64,000 nucleotides of DNA, from the NCBI RefSeq assembly GCF_003667705.1, contig NZ_CP033019.1, forward strand, positions 2,108,001 through 2,172,000, read 5' to 3'. Below, in pieces: positions 1-9,799 of this stretch; position 1 is the first letter of the stretch; every line of letters starts with the position of its first letter. This DNA comes from Janthinobacterium agaricidamnosum. Lineage in GTDB: Bacteria > Pseudomonadota > Gammaproteobacteria > Burkholderiales > Burkholderiaceae_D. The notes beneath the pieces are model-generated. The model was not told where the DNA came from and searched no databases. It saw nothing but the letters and a program-made list of their open reading frames with translations. The translations under genes were made by a program, and so were the position numbers.

Positions 1-19
1 TCAAAAAAGGAATGTGGAG

Positions 20-1273
20 ATGAAACTGAAATTCAAGATTACCCAACTGGCCGCATTGACCACCCTGGCATTTGCCGGCAGCGCGTTTGCGACCGACGTG
101 GAAGTGTTGCACTACTGGACCTCCGGCGGCGAAGCGAAGTCCGTGGGCCAGTTGCAGCAAATCGTGAAGGAAAGCGGCTTCGGCTGGAAAGATTTCGCCG
201 TGGCTGGCGGCGCTGGCGAAAACGCCGCGACCGCGCTGAAAACCCGCGTCATTTCCGGCAACCCGCCGACGGCTGCGCAGATCAAGGGCCCATCGATCCA
301 GGAGTGGGGCGCCGAAGGCGTGCTGGCCAATATCGATGATGCCGCCATTCCAGGCAAATGGGATGCCGTGCTGCCGAAAGTCGTCGCCGATATCATGAAA
401 TACAAGGGCCACTACGTTGCCGCTCCCGTCAACGTCCACCGTGTCAACTGGATGTGGGTCAATCCGGAAGTGCTGAAAAAAGCCGGCGTGGCCACCACCC
501 CGACCACCTGGGATGCGTTCTTCGACGCGGCCGAGAAGATCAAGAAATCGGGCGGCATCGCGATCGCCCACGGCGGCCAGCCTTGGCAGGACGCCACCGT
601 GTTTGAATCCGTCGCGCTGGGCGTGGGCGGCACGGAGTTCTACAAGAAAGCCATCCTCAAGCTGGATCAGAAGGAATTGACCGGTCCGACCATGCTCAAG
701 GTGTTCGACACCCTGGGCAAGGTGAAGACCTACATCGACAAGGATGCGGCTGGCCGCGACTGGAACCTGGCGACCGCCATGGTCATCAACAACAAGGCCG
801 GCTTCCAGTTCATGGGCGACTGGGCCAAGGGCGAGTTCACGGCCGCCGGCAAGGTGCCGGGCAAGGACTACCTGTGCGTGGCAGCGCCTGGCACGGACAA
901 GGCCTACACCTTCAACATCGATTCGTTTGCCATGTTCACGCAAAAAGATGCGAATGCGAAGAAAGGGCAGATCGCCCTGGCCAATGCCATCATGAATCCG
1001 AAGTTCCAGTCGATTTTCAACCTGAACAAGGGTTCCATCCCCGTGCGTTCCGGCGTATCGAAGGACAAGTTTGACGCTTGCGCCCTGAAATCGATGGAAG
1101 ACATGGACGCCACCAACAAGACCGGCGGCCTGGTGCCATCGTTCGCCCACGGCATGGCGCTGCCATCGGCCACGCAAGGCGCCGTGACCGACGTCATCGC
1201 CAAGTTCATGAACACCAACATGAGCTCGAAAGACGCGGTCGCAGCGCTGGCCAAAGCGGCAAAAGTGAAGTAA
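20..1273 (+). CDS. Sugar ABC transporter periplasmic binding protein (GtsA-like)
   Basis: This is a family 1 extracellular solute-binding protein that would deliver a sugar, probably glucose or a related hexose, to the permease encoded just downstream. Residues 1-24 form a Sec signal peptide ending in AFA, and the mature protein starts TDVEVLHYWTS. MGDWAKGE at about residues 265-272 and the early HYWTSGGE stretch are typical of the glucose/mannose-binding GtsA group. I chose the ATG at 20 because AAGGA lies 8 bases upstream; a GTG six bases earlier is too close to that site. The gene is first in a four-gene operon. A paralogue of the same group lies at 11418-12746. The substrate is inferred from family resemblance only. 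Confidence 0.9.
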   Translation: MKLKFKITQLAALTTLAFAGSAFATDVEVLHYWTSGGEAKSVGQLQQIVKESGFGWKDFAVAGGAGENAATALKTRVISGNPPTAAQIKGPSIQEWGAEGVLANIDDAAIPGKWDAVLPKVVADIMKYKGHYVAAPVNVHRVNWMWVNPEVLKKAGVATTPTTWDAFFDAAEKIKKSGGIAIAHGGQPWQDATVFESVALGVGGTEFYKKAILKLDQKELTGPTMLKVFDTLGKVKTYIDKDAAGRDWNLATAMVINNKAGFQFMGDWAKGEFTAAGKVPGKDYLCVAAPGTDKAYTFNIDSFAMFTQKDANAKKGQIALANAIMNPKFQSIFNLNKGSIPVRSGVSKDKFDACALKSMEDMDATNKTGGLVPSFAHGMALPSATQGAVTDVIAKFMNTNMSSKDAVAALAKAAKVK

Positions 1274-1280
1274 TCACGAC

Positions 1281-1350
1281 GGCGCCGGCACTCTCGCCGG
1301 CGCCCGCTGCATCGCATGCATCGCAGGCGTCCGCCCTGGCTTCGGCCAGG
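1281..1350 (+). promoter_or_regulatory. Intra-operon hairpins between binding-protein and permease genes
   Basis: Two stem-loops fill the 114-base gap after the binding-protein gene. The first has perfect 9-bp arms, GGCGCCGGC (1281-1289) and GCCGGCGCC (1296-1304), with a 6-base loop. The second has 6-bp arms (1335-1340 and 1345-1350) closed by a TTCG tetraloop. Neither is followed by a T-run, so they probably stabilise or attenuate the message to give more binding protein than permease. That role is known for ABC operons generally and is inferred here. Confidence 0.6.
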
Positions 1351-1387
1351 CCGGCGCCACACGCAGTTCTACTTCTACGGCTGTCCT

Positions 1388-2272
1388 ATGTCCATACGCA
1401 AGCAATTCGACCGATGGATACCGCAGATGGTGCTGGGCCCCACGCTCATCGCCAGCTTGGTATTCGTCTATGGTTTTATCTTTTTGACCGGTTGGCTGTC
1501 GCTGACCGAATCGCGGCTGATGCCGAACTACGAGTTCGCCGGCCTGGTGCAATATTACGAGCTGTTCGACAACGAGCGCTGGTGGACCTCGCTCAAGAAC
1601 CTCGGCATCTTCGGTGTCCTGTTCATCGGTTGCAGCATCGCCATCGGCCTGTTCCTGGCCATCCTGCTGGACCAGAAAATCCGCGCCGAAGGCGCGCTGC
1701 GCGCCATCTATCTGTATCCGATGGCGCTGTCCTTCATCGTCACCGGCACGGCCTGGAAATGGATGCTCAATCCCAGCCTGGGCCTGGAAAAGGTCATGCA
1801 CGACTGGGGCTGGACCTCGTTCACCTTCGACTGGCTGGTGAACTCCGACATGGCCATCTACACGGTGGTGATCGCCGGCGTATGGCAGTCGTCGGGCTTT
1901 GTCATGGCCCTGTTCCTGGCCGGCCTGCGCGGCATCGACGATGAAATCATCAAGGCGGCGCAAGTCGACGGCGCGTCCCTGCCGACGATCTACTGGCGCA
2001 TCGTGATTCCCGCCATGCGTCCCGTGTTCTTCAGCGTGCTGCTGATCCTCGCGCATATCGCCATCAAGAGCTTCGACCTGGTCATCGCATTGACGGCTGG
2101 CGGACCTGGCAATTCGTCGTCCGTGCCGGCCATCTTCATGTACCAGTTTTCCTTCACCCGCGGCCAGCTGGGCCTGGGCTCGGCATCGGCAATGATGATG
2201 CTGGCCACCATCGTGGCCGTGCTCGTGCCGCTGATGTACCTGGAAACGCGCAGCGCAAAGGCGATGAGATGA
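1388..2272 (+). CDS. Sugar ABC transporter permease, MalF type (GtsB-like)
   Basis: Inner-membrane subunit of the sugar importer, 294 residues with about six hydrophobic segments. The cytoplasmic EAA loop (EIIKAAQVDGAS... followed by IVIP, residues about 188-210) would dock on the ATPase. I place the start at the ATG at 1388 (MSIRKQF) rather than at an upstream in-frame start, because the sequence before it codes for a low-complexity stretch inside the hairpin region and lacks a hydrophobic segment. No strong ribosome-binding site precedes it. It overlaps the next permease gene by four bases (ATGA). Confidence 0.9.
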   Translation: MSIRKQFDRWIPQMVLGPTLIASLVFVYGFIFLTGWLSLTESRLMPNYEFAGLVQYYELFDNERWWTSLKNLGIFGVLFIGCSIAIGLFLAILLDQKIRAEGALRAIYLYPMALSFIVTGTAWKWMLNPSLGLEKVMHDWGWTSFTFDWLVNSDMAIYTVVIAGVWQSSGFVMALFLAGLRGIDDEIIKAAQVDGASLPTIYWRIVIPAMRPVFFSVLLILAHIAIKSFDLVIALTAGGPGNSSSVPAIFMYQFSFTRGQLGLGSASAMMMLATIVAVLVPLMYLETRSAKAMR

Positions 2273-3138
2273 CACCTACCCGCAATAATCGACTCACCCT
2301 CGGACGGGTGGTGGTATACCTGCTGCTGATTTTGTTCGCGGTGTACTACATCGTGCCTCTGTACGTGACCCTGTCGACATCGTTCAAGTCGCTCGACGAG
2401 ATCCGCAGCGGCAACCTGCTGGCCTTGCCGCACGTGTGGCAGTTCGATTCCTGGGCCAAGGCCTGGTCGTCGGCCTGCACAGGCGTCACCTGCGACGGCA
2501 TGCAGCCGTTCTTCTGGAACTCGATCAAGATGGTGATTCCCGCCGTGCTGATCTCGACCTTCCTGGGCGCCTTCAACGGCTATGTGTTCGCGCACTGGCG
2601 CTTCCGCGGTTCGGAAATACTGTTCGCCGCCTTGCTGGTGGGCTGCTTCATCCCGTTCCAGGTCGTGATCCTGCCGATGGCGCGTCTGCTGGGTGAATTC
2701 GGCCTGGCCAATACCACCACGGGTCTCGTCTTCGTCCACGTGGTGTATGGCACGGCCTTCACGACCCTGTTCTTCCGCAACTATTACATCGGCGTGCCGG
2801 AAGAACTGATCAAGGCGGCGCGGATCGACGGCGCCGGCTTCTTCCTGATCTTCCGCAAGATCGTGCTGCCGATTTCGGGTCCGATTTTCGTCGTCTGCAT
2901 CATCTGGCAATTCACGCAGATCTGGAACGACTTCCTGTTCGGCATCGTCTTCGCCAGCGGCGATTCGCAGCCGATCACGGTGGGCTTGAACAACCTGGTC
3001 AACACGTCCACGGGCGTGAAGGAATACAACGTCAACATGGCCGCCGCGGTGATTGCCGCGCTGCCGACCCTGCTGGTCTATCTGGTCGCAGGCCGTTATT
3101 TTGTGCGCGGTCTGACCGCAGGCGCAGTCAAAGGTTAA
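2269..3138 (+). CDS. Sugar ABC transporter permease, MalG type (GtsC-like)
   Basis: Second inner-membrane subunit of the importer, 289 residues with about six membrane segments. The EAA loop reads ELIKAARIDGAG followed by IVLP. The C-terminus RGLTAGAVKG is the conserved tail of MalG-type permeases. The start overlaps the stop of the preceding permease in an ATGA, indicating coupled translation and a heterodimeric channel. Confidence 0.92.
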   Translation: MTPTRNNRLTLGRVVVYLLLILFAVYYIVPLYVTLSTSFKSLDEIRSGNLLALPHVWQFDSWAKAWSSACTGVTCDGMQPFFWNSIKMVIPAVLISTFLGAFNGYVFAHWRFRGSEILFAALLVGCFIPFQVVILPMARLLGEFGLANTTTGLVFVHVVYGTAFTTLFFRNYYIGVPEELIKAARIDGAGFFLIFRKIVLPISGPIFVVCIIWQFTQIWNDFLFGIVFASGDSQPITVGLNNLVNTSTGVKEYNVNMAAAVIAALPTLLVYLVAGRYFVRGLTAGAVKG

Positions 3139-3147
3139 GGAAAGAAT

Positions 3148-4257
3148 ATGTCCAGTTTATCGATACGCAGCATCCGCAAGGTGTACACGAATGGCGTCGA
3201 AGTCCTGAAAGGCATCGACATCGAGATCAAGGATGGCCAGTTCCTGATCCTCGTCGGCGGCTCCGGCTCCGGCAAGTCGACCCTGCTCAACATGGTGGCC
3301 GGCCTGGAAAGCGTCACCTCGGGCGAAATCCTCATCGACGGCAAGGTGGTCAACGACTTGCCGCCGAAGGACCGCGACATCGCCATGGTGTTCCAGTCCT
3401 ACGCGCTGTACCCGTCGATGACGGTGCGCGAAAACATCGCGTTCGGCTTGAACGTGAAAAAGGTGCCGAAGGCGGAGCAGGAAGAAATCGTCTCGCGCGT
3501 GGCCGAAACGCTGCAGATCACGCACTTGCTGGACCGCCGCCCGGCGCAGCTGTCGGGCGGCCAGCGTCAACGCGTGGCCATGGGCCGCGCCATCTCGCGC
3601 AAGCCCTCGCTGTTCCTGTTCGACGAACCGTTGTCGAACCTGGACGCCAAGCTGCGCGTGGAAATGCGCGCCGAGATCAAGCTGCTGCACCAGCGCCTGA
3701 AGGCCACCATCGTCTACGTCACGCATGACCAGATCGAGGCGATGACGATGGGCGATCTGATCGCCGTCATGAAGGATGGGGTGGTGCAGCAACTGGGCAC
3801 GCCGCAGGAAATCTACGACAATCCGGCGAATCTGTTCGTGGCCGGCTTCATCGGCTCGCCGTCGATGAACTTCATCACCGTCAAGCCTGTCATCGAGGGC
3901 AACGACGTGTTTGTCGCCATCGAGAATGCGGGCAAGAGCATGCGCCTGGCCTTGCCGTTCGCCGCCGACAAGCTGCGCAGCTATGCGGGCCGCGACGTGA
4001 TCCTGGGCGTGCGTCCGGAGCAGATCACGGACATGAGCAGCGCGCACGGCGACGTGGGCCAGGAACTCGGTTGCCTGATCGACCTCGTCGAGCCGACCGG
4101 CCCCGATACCTTGCTGACGACGCGCCTGAACGGCGCCGCCGTGACTTGCCGCACGCACCCGCGCGAAGCGGTGCTGCCGGGGCAGACCATGCAGCTGTCG
4201 TTCAACCTGTCGAAAGCGGCCCTGTTCGACCCGGCCAACGGCGAGCGTATCGCGTAA
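3148..4257 (+). CDS. Sugar ABC transporter ATPase, MsmK/UgpC type
   Basis: Cytoplasmic ATPase of the carbohydrate (CUT1) importer family, 369 residues. Visible motifs are Walker [10 protein letters not shown] (about 37-45), the signature LSGGQRQR (about 135-142), Walker [13 protein letters not shown], the H-loop in VTHDQ, and a C-terminal regulatory OB/TOBE region from about 240. AAGGAAAG precedes the ATG. It is the last gene of the gts-like operon and ends before a strong terminator. A second, related ATPase is encoded at 6782-7915. Confidence 0.93.
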   Translation: MSSLSIRSIRKVYTNGVEVLKGIDIEIKDGQFLILVGGSGSGKSTLLNMVAGLESVTSGEILIDGKVVNDLPPKDRDIAMVFQSYALYPSMTVRENIAFGLNVKKVPKAEQEEIVSRVAETLQITHLLDRRPAQLSGGQRQRVAMGRAISRKPSLFLFDEPLSNLDAKLRVEMRAEIKLLHQRLKATIVYVTHDQIEAMTMGDLIAVMKDGVVQQLGTPQEIYDNPANLFVAGFIGSPSMNFITVKPVIEGNDVFVAIENAGKSMRLALPFAADKLRSYAGRDVILGVRPEQITDMSSAHGDVGQELGCLIDLVEPTGPDTLLTTRLNGAAVTCRTHPREAVLPGQTMQLSFNLSKAALFDPANGERIA

Positions 4258-4275
4258 GCGCCACCTGCCATGAAA

Positions 4276-4310
4276 AACGGCCCGCTTGTCCAGGTGACAG
4301 GCGGGCCGTT
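4276..4310. terminator. Bidirectional Rho-independent terminator
   Basis: A 15-bp stem with one G-U pair (4276-4290 and 4296-4310) and a 5-base loop sits between two convergent operons. Read on the minus strand the stem is followed by TTTTT. On the plus strand the trailing sequence is only moderately T-rich. It should end both the gts-like operon and the leftward operon. Confidence 0.85.
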
Positions 4311-4329
4311 GTCGTTTACGCCGCCGCGC

Positions 4330-5352
4330 TTATTGCGCCAGCGATTTTTTATAGGCGATGGCGTGGCGCAGCTTGCCCTTGTCGCCGATCAGCTCATCGA
4401 ACGCTTCCCGGTTGACTTCCCGCAGGGCGCCCAGTTCGCGCGCGCTCTTGCCGCCGCTGACGCTGTCGCCGGGCCGCAGCGCCGCCATTGCCTGCGCGGC
4501 CAGCAGGATCGCATTGGCATACGCGACCGGATCGCGCAGGTCGACACGCGCCAGGTCCAGCGCGGGCATGCGGCGCAGCCAGTCGGCCCAGTAAAACTCG
4601 AGAAATTCCGTGGCGTGCTCCGGCGGCTCGTAGCCGATCCCGCGCGTAAAGTAGACGAGCGAGCGGTACGGGTCGTTGCCCAGCGATGCGAGACCGATGG
4701 CGGGCGGCAGCTGCTGCGGCGTGATGGCCTGGTTGCGGCCGTTCTTCAGCCAGACCTTGTTTTCCGCGCGCATGCGGGTCCAGAAGGCCGCGTCGTCCAG
4801 CGCGCTGAAATTGTCGCTGACCTTGACCCAGACCTGCAATTGCTGATTGCGTCCGCCATCGGCTTCCCGGAAGGCGGAAAACGTGTGGTGGCCATCGGTC
4901 AGGTACACGAGGCCGCGCGGGCCGATGACGACGGTCTTCATGTCGTCCGGGCGGCTGCCCACGGCCGCCTTGCAGCGGTAGCCGGCCGGCGGCGCGGCCA
5001 GGGTGGCGCCGGCCACGTTGGCCGTGTTGGGCAAGACGTCGCCCTGGCCATTGGCCTCGCACAGGTCGGCAAATTTCCTGGGCTTGGCGATGTCCGCGAT
5101 GTGTTTTTCTTCGGCCGCATAGCGTCCCAGCTTGTAGTACACCTGGTCGTAGCCGATGGCCGGTTGGGTCGGATGCAGTTCATCGAGGCGCACCTGCAGG
5201 ATGCGCGGATGGGCGGCGCTGCCCGCCACGGTGGACATCAGCGCCTGCTGGCGCGCGCTGAGGGCGGGCGCGACGACGGCATCGCGGGACCATGCCATGC
5301 TGGCGAAAGACAGGGCCAGCGCGGCGGCGGCCCGGGGAAGTGCGGCGTGCAT
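4330..5352 (-). CDS. Exported ParB/Srx-fold (putative ParB-like nuclease family) protein
   Basis: Predicted secreted protein of 340 residues with an N-terminal signal peptide (MHAALPRAAAALALSFASMA). The body carries DELHPTQPAIGYDQVYYK and later VYLTDGHHTFSAFRE, matching the ParB-like putative nuclease family (DUF1814/ParBc_2 style, from memory). The DGHHT segment corresponds to the nucleotide-binding core of the ParB/sulfiredoxin fold. The start at 5352 is preceded by GGAGG at about 4-5 bases; the frame stays open for 30 further codons upstream but without a signal sequence. It sits 99 bases downstream of the porin in the sugar operon, so it may be periplasmic and co-expressed. Substrate and activity are unknown. 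Confidence 0.7.
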   Translation of the reverse strand: MHAALPRAAAALALSFASMAWSRDAVVAPALSARQQALMSTVAGSAAHPRILQVRLDELHPTQPAIGYDQVYYKLGRYAAEEKHIADIAKPRKFADLCEANGQGDVLPNTANVAGATLAAPPAGYRCKAAVGSRPDDMKTVVIGPRGLVYLTDGHHTFSAFREADGGRNQQLQVWVKVSDNFSALDDAAFWTRMRAENKVWLKNGRNQAITPQQLPPAIGLASLGNDPYRSLVYFTRGIGYEPPEHATEFLEFYWADWLRRMPALDLARVDLRDPVAYANAILLAAQAMAALRPGDSVSGGKSARELGALREVNREAFDELIGDKGKLRHAIAYKKSLAQ

Positions 5353-5451
5353 GCGACCTCCGAAGTGAGCGGTATGGCGTGCAGCATAGCGCGGCACGCG
5401 ATTTCGCACAGTCCGACAGGCGCATGCACTGCGCCAGATCAAGCCAGTTTC

Positions 5452-6687
5452 TTAAAACCACGTCTCCACTTGCAGGCCGAATGAGGTGCCGCTGGTGGCG
5501 TTGCCGTATACGGGACCGGACTCGTTGGCCTTGTTGACGGCGGCCGTGGCGGCGTCGTTCCATTTGCCGTAGGTGACGAAGGCGCGCAACTCGGGACGCG
5601 ACCAGTAACCCTTGCCCGCCGTCAGGGTGGGCGCGAAGGTCAGCTTGGTCAGGCGCTGGGCGGCGCCGCCCGTGGGCGAGGTCACGCGGTCCGTGCCCAG
5701 CTCGAACTGCAGCTTGAAGTTGTCGTTGACGGCATACACGGGGCGCACGCCCACGGTGGTCCAGGTCGAGCTGCCGCCCGAGACGTTGGACTTGTCGCGC
5801 TGCACGATGGCCACCATTTCCGCGCTCCACTCGGGCGTCGGCTGTATCCACAGCGAATTGAAGATGCGCAGGCGCGTGACGTCGCTGCCGTTGCGGATCG
5901 AGCCCGTGGTGCCCATGCGGTCGCAGCACTGGCCGCCGGCGCCCGTGCCCGGCCCGACGCCGTACTGGATGCCGAAGGTGTTGGCGCCGCCCCACACTTT
6001 ATCCTGCTTGTGCAGCACGGTGGCCTGCCAGCCGCTGTGCGAGGTGCTGTCCTTCTTGTCGGGCGTGATGAGGGTGGTCAGTACTTCCAGCGTGCCATCC
6101 TGGTTGACGGGGATGCCCTGGTAGACGAGGTTTTGCCGGATGGCCGAGTTGCCGGGCTTGTCGTTATCCTTGAAGAAGCCATAGCTGATGCGGCCCGGTC
6201 CCAGCTTGTACTGGTCGATGCCGCCGCCCGTGCCGTTCATATTGATGTATTGCAAGTCCAGCATGTGGATGTCGGGACGCATGTAGTAGCGCTTGCCGAT
6301 CCAGGCCGTGCCGCCGTTGAGCGTGGGTATGTTTTTCGCTTCCACGTACATCTTCGACATGCTCAGGTCCGAATCGCTGACGGCGGAGCTGGGCGTGTAG
6401 GCTGCCACCATGATATGGCCGACGAAGCTGACGCCGTTGGGCGACTTGGCCATTTCCTTCTGGTATTCGAATTCGCCATAGGTGTCGCATTCGTTGCCGA
6501 GCCGGTAGCGCATGGTGTTGCCGCCCAGGCCGTAGCAGCTTTGCGGGCCGCGGCTGTCCGTGCTCGAGCCGAGGCCGGCGCGGAAGTAGCCGTGGTATTC
6601 GCCTTCGGCATCGCTGGCGTGGGCGGCGCCGCAGGCCAGCAGCATGGTGCAGGCGAGGGCCAGCGAGGTCTTGATCGGGTGTTGCAT
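5452..6687 (-). CDS. Maltoporin-like outer membrane channel (LamB family)
   Basis: Outer-membrane sugar channel of 411 residues. There is a signal peptide ending in AAHA (residues 1-24), then a beta-barrel-like sequence rich in alternating aromatic and polar residues. YVEAKN and WIGKRYY...DIHMLD match conserved LamB strands, and the C-terminus GLQVETWF ends in the terminal aromatic needed for barrel assembly. AAGGAG lies 5 bases before the ATG. It follows the ABC ATPase gene by 94 bases in the leftward operon, suggesting that oligosaccharides such as maltodextrins are the substrate; this is inference. Confidence 0.88.
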   Translation of the reverse strand: MQHPIKTSLALACTMLLACGAAHASDAEGEYHGYFRAGLGSSTDSRGPQSCYGLGGNTMRYRLGNECDTYGEFEYQKEMAKSPNGVSFVGHIMVAAYTPSSAVSDSDLSMSKMYVEAKNIPTLNGGTAWIGKRYYMRPDIHMLDLQYINMNGTGGGIDQYKLGPGRISYGFFKDNDKPGNSAIRQNLVYQGIPVNQDGTLEVLTTLITPDKKDSTSHSGWQATVLHKQDKVWGGANTFGIQYGVGPGTGAGGQCCDRMGTTGSIRNGSDVTRLRIFNSLWIQPTPEWSAEMVAIVQRDKSNVSGGSSTWTTVGVRPVYAVNDNFKLQFELGTDRVTSPTGGAAQRLTKLTFAPTLTAGKGYWSRPELRAFVTYGKWNDAATAAVNKANESGPVYGNATSGTSFGLQVETWF

Positions 6688-6781
6688 ACAATCTCCTTGT
6701 CGTTATTAAAATGCGTGCTTGGGCACGTCGTCTACCGGATCGCTGCCGATCCAGTCGGGGCGGCCGCCTGGGCGGGAAGGC

Positions 6782-7915
<1,134 letters not shown>

Positions 7916-7925
7916 GGTGCACCTA

Positions 7926-8765
7926 TTATTTGACCGCGCCGGATGTCAGGCCGCGGATCAGTTGACGAGAGAAAATGACGTACATGACGAGCACGGGAAT
8001 GACGGCCAGCGACAGCGCCGCCAGCACGGAGTTCCAGTCCGTCACGTATTGCCCGATGAATTGCTGTACGCCCAGGGTGACGGTCTTGGTGCGGTCCGAC
8101 GGCGCCAGGATCAGCGGGAACCACAGGTCGTTCCAGGCGGGAATCATGGTGAATACGGCCACCGTGGCGATGGCGGGGCGGATCAGGGGCAGGATTACCT
8201 GGAAGAAGATGGCGAATTCGCCCACGCCGTCGCAGCGCGCCGCATCCTTCAGTTCGCGCGGCACCTGGCGCACGAATTCGGACAGGATCATCACGGCCAG
8301 CGGCAAGCCCTGCGCCGTGTACACGAGCACCAGCGCCGTCAGGGTATTGATCAGGTCGAGCCGCACCACCAGTTCCAGGATGGACACCGTGCCCAGGCGG
8401 ATGGGGATCATGATGCCCAGCGCCAGGTACAGGGTCAGCAGGCGGTTGCCCGTGAACGTGTATTCGGACAGTGCCCAGGCCGCCATGGCGCCGAACAGGA
8501 CGATCAGCAGCAGCGACAGCAGGGTGACGAACAGGCTGTTGCCGAAATACAGCAGGAAGTCCGAATTGGCCAGCACCTTGTGAAAGCCCACGAGGGAAAA
8601 GGTGGCGGGCGTGGGCAGGGCCAGCGGATTGTCGAAGATGGCGGCCCGCGTCTTGACCGAGTTGATCAGGATCAAGACGATGGGGAACAGCGCGATCAGG
8701 GTGTAGCCGGCCAGGATCACGTGCACGGCGGCGCGGCCCAGGGGGCGAGTGGAAACGTTGCGCAT
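7926..8765 (-). CDS. Sugar ABC transporter permease, MalG type
   Basis: Inner-membrane subunit of 279 residues starting MRNVSTRPLG, with about six membrane segments. The EAA loop reads ELKDAARCDGVGEF followed by VILP, and the C-terminus RGLTSGAVK is typical of the family. A much longer open frame continues upstream through the neighbouring permease gene in another register, but only the start at 8765 gives a normal MalG-type N-terminus. It follows the MalF-type gene by 8 bases. Confidence 0.9.
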   Translation of the reverse strand: MRNVSTRPLGRAAVHVILAGYTLIALFPIVLILINSVKTRAAIFDNPLALPTPATFSLVGFHKVLANSDFLLYFGNSLFVTLLSLLLIVLFGAMAAWALSEYTFTGNRLLTLYLALGIMIPIRLGTVSILELVVRLDLINTLTALVLVYTAQGLPLAVMILSEFVRQVPRELKDAARCDGVGEFAIFFQVILPLIRPAIATVAVFTMIPAWNDLWFPLILAPSDRTKTVTLGVQQFIGQYVTDWNSVLAALSLAVIPVLVMYVIFSRQLIRGLTSGAVK

Positions 8766-8773
8766 GGCGGCCC

Positions 8774-9688
8774 TTACAGTTCGTAGCGTGTCAGCTTGCG
8801 CTGCACGAAAAAGAAATACACGCCCACGCCCGCGAGGATGACGACGAACATCATGGTGGCCACGGCCGCGCCCATGGTGGGGCTGCCCAGCTGGGCCTGG
8901 TAACCGAAGAAGGTGCGGTAGAAGAAGGTGCCGAGGATGTCGGTGGCGTAGTTCGGCCCCGCCAGCGCGCCTTTCACGGAGTACACGAGGTCGAAGGCAT
9001 TGAAGTTGGCGACAAACGTCAGGATGGTCACCAGTCCCAGGGTGGGCCAGATCAGCGGCAGCTTGATTTGCCAGAAGATGCGCATGGCGCTGGCGCCTTC
9101 CGCGTGGGCCGCCTCGATGATTTCCTCGGGCACGGCCAGCAGGGCCGCATAGATCAGCATCATGGGAATGCCGATGTATTGCCAAACAGAAATGAGCGCG
9201 ATGGTCAGCAGGGCCGTCGATTCCTGGCCCAGCCATGGCGCGAAATAGCTGCCGATGCCCACGCCGTCCATCAGCGACTGGCCCACGCCCCACAGCGGCG
9301 ACAGGATCAGCTGCCAGATGAAGCCGATGATCACCACGGACAATAAGGTGGGCAGGAAGATCAGGGTGCGGTAGCTGCGCTCGCCCTTCAGCCCCTTGAG
9401 GCTGAAGAGGGTGGCCAGCAGCAGGCCGATGGGATTTTGCAGCAGCATGTGGATGAGAAAAAACTTGCAGTTGTTCCACATCGCATTCCAGAAACTTTGC
9501 GACCATTGCGGGTCGAACAGGATGGTGGCGTAATTGGCCAGACCGGCAAAATGATGGCGGCCGCCCTCATCGGTCGTGTACAGGCCCAGGCGCAGGGTAT
9601 CGGCCAGGGGCAGGGCGCTGAACAGCGAGTAGATGAGCAGCGCCGGCGCCAGGAACACGGCCACGTGCCACGGGAAAGCTTTCTTCAC
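8774..9688 (-). CDS. Sugar ABC transporter permease, MalF type
   Basis: Inner-membrane subunit of 304 residues if the GTG at 9688 is used (VKKAFPWHVAVFLAPALL). CTGGAG lies 7 bases before this GTG, and the first membrane segment starts properly from it. An ATG 24 codons upstream adds a proline-rich stretch lying in the hairpin region and is less likely. The EAA loop reads EIIEAAHAEGAS followed by IKLP. Confidence 0.87.
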   Translation of the reverse strand: MKKAFPWHVAVFLAPALLIYSLFSALPLADTLRLGLYTTDEGGRHHFAGLANYATILFDPQWSQSFWNAMWNNCKFFLIHMLLQNPIGLLLATLFSLKGLKGERSYRTLIFLPTLLSVVIIGFIWQLILSPLWGVGQSLMDGVGIGSYFAPWLGQESTALLTIALISVWQYIGIPMMLIYAALLAVPEEIIEAAHAEGASAMRIFWQIKLPLIWPTLGLVTILTFVANFNAFDLVYSVKGALAGPNYATDILGTFFYRTFFGYQAQLGSPTMGAAVATMMFVVILAGVGVYFFFVQRKLTRYEL

Positions 9689-9714
9689 GGCGAAACTCCA
9701 GACGAATAAAAGCA

Positions 9715-9733
9715 CCGGCGGCGGGGCCGCCGG
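9715..9733 (-). promoter_or_regulatory. Intra-operon hairpin after second binding-protein gene
   Basis: Perfect 8-bp arms, CCGGCGGC and GCCGCCGG, surround a 3-base loop in the 111-base gap between the binding-protein and permease genes. On the minus strand the stem is followed by TGCTTTTATT. This looks like a partial terminator or mRNA stabiliser that would favour the binding protein over the membrane subunits. Confidence 0.65.
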
Positions 9734-9799
9734 CAAAACCGCGCCACCGGGCCGCTGCATCGCATTGCTCAGGCCGGTTGCGGGGGGAGGATGGGGGGA

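Noticed and set aside
8766..9506. N-terminal extension of the MalG-type permease frame up to 9506.
   Set aside because: It runs in another register through the MalF-type permease gene; only the part from 8765 has permease sequence.
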